This document shows, one piece after another, positions 4,558 to 5,278 of a stretch of 5,278 nt of DNA. The notes below the pieces were generated by a model. It was not told the DNA's origin. It did no database searches and saw only the letters and a program-made list of their open reading frames with translations. The position numbers were made by a program, and so were the translations under genes. Every line of letters begins with the position of its first letter. The first letter of the stretch is position 1. This stretch comes from Oscillospiraceae bacterium (lineage in GTDB: Bacteria > Bacillota > Clostridia > Oscillospirales > Ruminococcaceae), in the NCBI GenBank assembly GCA_003508605.1, contig DNUB01000123.1:1-5278 (forward strand), given 5' to 3'.

Positions 4558-5207
4558 GCTGCATTCGGATCTACAAATACCGGATCGTCCTTTTCAAGAA
4601 TATTATAGGGATAGGAAGCGGTTATGTACTTTTTGCTTCCCGCATCGATTCTGAAATCGTCGGAGAATTTTTTCCCGTAAATTGAGTCGAAATCGCCCTC
4701 CGCCGAGTAGTAGGTGCTGACGACACGGTACTTATCGTCCACCACCGCATAAAAATATCCGCCATGCTGGTTGGTCATAAGCATATTTTTAACTGAGGAG
4801 GAAAATTCCGTCAAATCCTTAAGATATGTATCGCTGCATTCCTTAAGATCGGTAAAAACCGGCTCGGTGGCTCTGCTCTCCTTTAATTCATCGTCGGTAA
4901 AGCCTATCTTTACGGTGACTGTGGTGGCGGCGTCGGTGTTTACCTCCGCATAAACAAGGGTATACTTTTTGTTTGCGGTTTTGGTGGGATCGTCGTTTAG
5001 CAGCGTCTTGTCAAACTTCTCCTGTATCATAACCTGCTGCACGTTGGAGTAAAACGCCCTTGCATTTTCCATAGCCTCGGTTTCATAGGAGGAGGAGTTT
5101 GATAAAGCGGGAACAAGTATCGCCGTTAAGATCACGATAATTGCAATTACCACAATCATCTCCGTCAAGGAAAATCCTTTATTCCTTAATAATAACCGCC
5201 GTTTCAT
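4554..5207 (-). CDS. Type IV pilin-like (pseudopilin) protein with N-terminal methylation motif
   Basis: A 217-residue protein with a class-III prepilin signal: a short basic leader MKRRLLLRNK, Gly11, then FSLTE with Glu at mature position +5, and a hydrophobic helix to about residue 33 (MIVVIAIIVILTAILVPAL). Prepilin peptidase would cut between Gly11 and Phe12. The helix anchors the subunit in the membrane and packs in pilus or pseudopilus fibres. The remaining ~180 residues are a soluble, Asp/Lys/Thr-rich domain I cannot assign to a family. The frame opens upstream at a TTG (5229-5231), but GGAGGA (5217-5222 on the opposite strand) sits 9 nt before the ATG at 5205-5207, so I start there. 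No pilus ATPase, platform protein or peptidase is visible, so whether it is a major pilin, minor pilin or secretion pseudopilin is open. The neighbour to the right may belong to the same cluster. Confidence 0.9.
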   Translation of the reverse strand: MKRRLLLRNKGFSLTEMIVVIAIIVILTAILVPALSNSSSYETEAMENARAFYSNVQQVMIQEKFDKTLLNDDPTKTANKKYTLVYAEVNTDAATTVTVKIGFTDDELKESRATEPVFTDLKECSDTYLKDLTEFSSSVKNMLMTNQHGGYFYAVVDDKYRVVSTYYSAEGDFDSIYGKKFSDDFRIDAGSKKYITASYPYNILEKDDPVFVDPNAA

Positions 5208-5236
5208 TTTATATCTTCCTCCGATCGTCAAATGGT

Positions 5237-5278
5237 TTATTTTTCAATGAGGGTCAACGCCCCGAATTTATGAAAAAT
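5237..5278 (-). CDS. Possible 3' end of an upstream gene (partial)
   Basis: On the minus strand one frame is open from the window edge to a TAA at 5237-5239 (13 codons ending in LTLIEK), stopping 29 bp before the pilin-like start. That spacing and the absence of a clear promoter in between would fit an operon with another gene, but such a short frame occurs by chance often and the product cannot be judged. Confidence 0.2.
   Translation of the reverse strand: MFHKFGALTLIEK

Noticed and set aside
4771..4953. A 60-codon plus-strand frame
   Set aside because: It is antisense to the pilin-like gene, short and without a start signal.
5232..5278. A TTGACC -35 box for a pilin promoter
   Set aside because: No acceptable -10 hexamer occurs 16-18 bp downstream, so read-through from an upstream gene is more likely.

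Overview
The window looks like ordinary chromosome from a Gram-positive, clostridial (Firmicutes-type) bacterium. The evidence is strong GGAGG-type ribosome binding sites, a textbook vegetative promoter, an infC-rpmI-rplT operon headed by a long structured leader, a lipoprotein of the BMP family, and protein sequences typical of gut Clostridia. I would not name a genus from the sequence alone.

Layout. Positions 1-145 hold two short hairpins and no supported gene. A plus-strand gene (146-1144) encodes an unrecognised protein with a soluble N-terminal domain and four predicted membrane helices. It converges on the minus-strand translation operon infC-rpmI-rplT (IF3, L35, L20), and the two share a bidirectional terminator at 1147-1180. 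The operon starts from a consensus promoter (TTGACA, 17 bp, TATAAT) at 2779-2807. A leader of about 228 nt follows, with a predicted H-type pseudoknot inside a closing helix, then an intrinsic-terminator-like hairpin. This is the architecture expected of L20 autoregulation by premature termination. infC almost certainly starts at a rare ATA codon (2542-2544), which fits the known autocontrol of IF3 through its own poor start codon. A 169-nt spacer with two hairpins separates infC from rpmI.

A divergent plus-strand gene (3121-4410) encodes a BMP/Med-family substrate-binding lipoprotein. A candidate extended -10 promoter lies at 2891-2919, followed by a leader of about 195 nt. Its stop codon lies inside the first of four tandem 20-bp repeats (4401-4480). 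These are followed by a strong bidirectional terminator and a 15-bp direct repeat that overlaps the stop of the convergent minus-strand gene. That last gene (4554-5207) encodes a type IV pilin-like (pseudopilin) protein with a classic prepilin N-terminus. A few codons of a possible upstream partner reach the right edge.

I see no mobile element, CRISPR array, tRNA, rRNA or defence system. The observations most worth follow-up are the infC leader pseudoknot plus terminator, the ATA start of infC, the 20-bp repeat array that overlaps the lipoprotein stop codon, and the structured infC-rpmI spacer.
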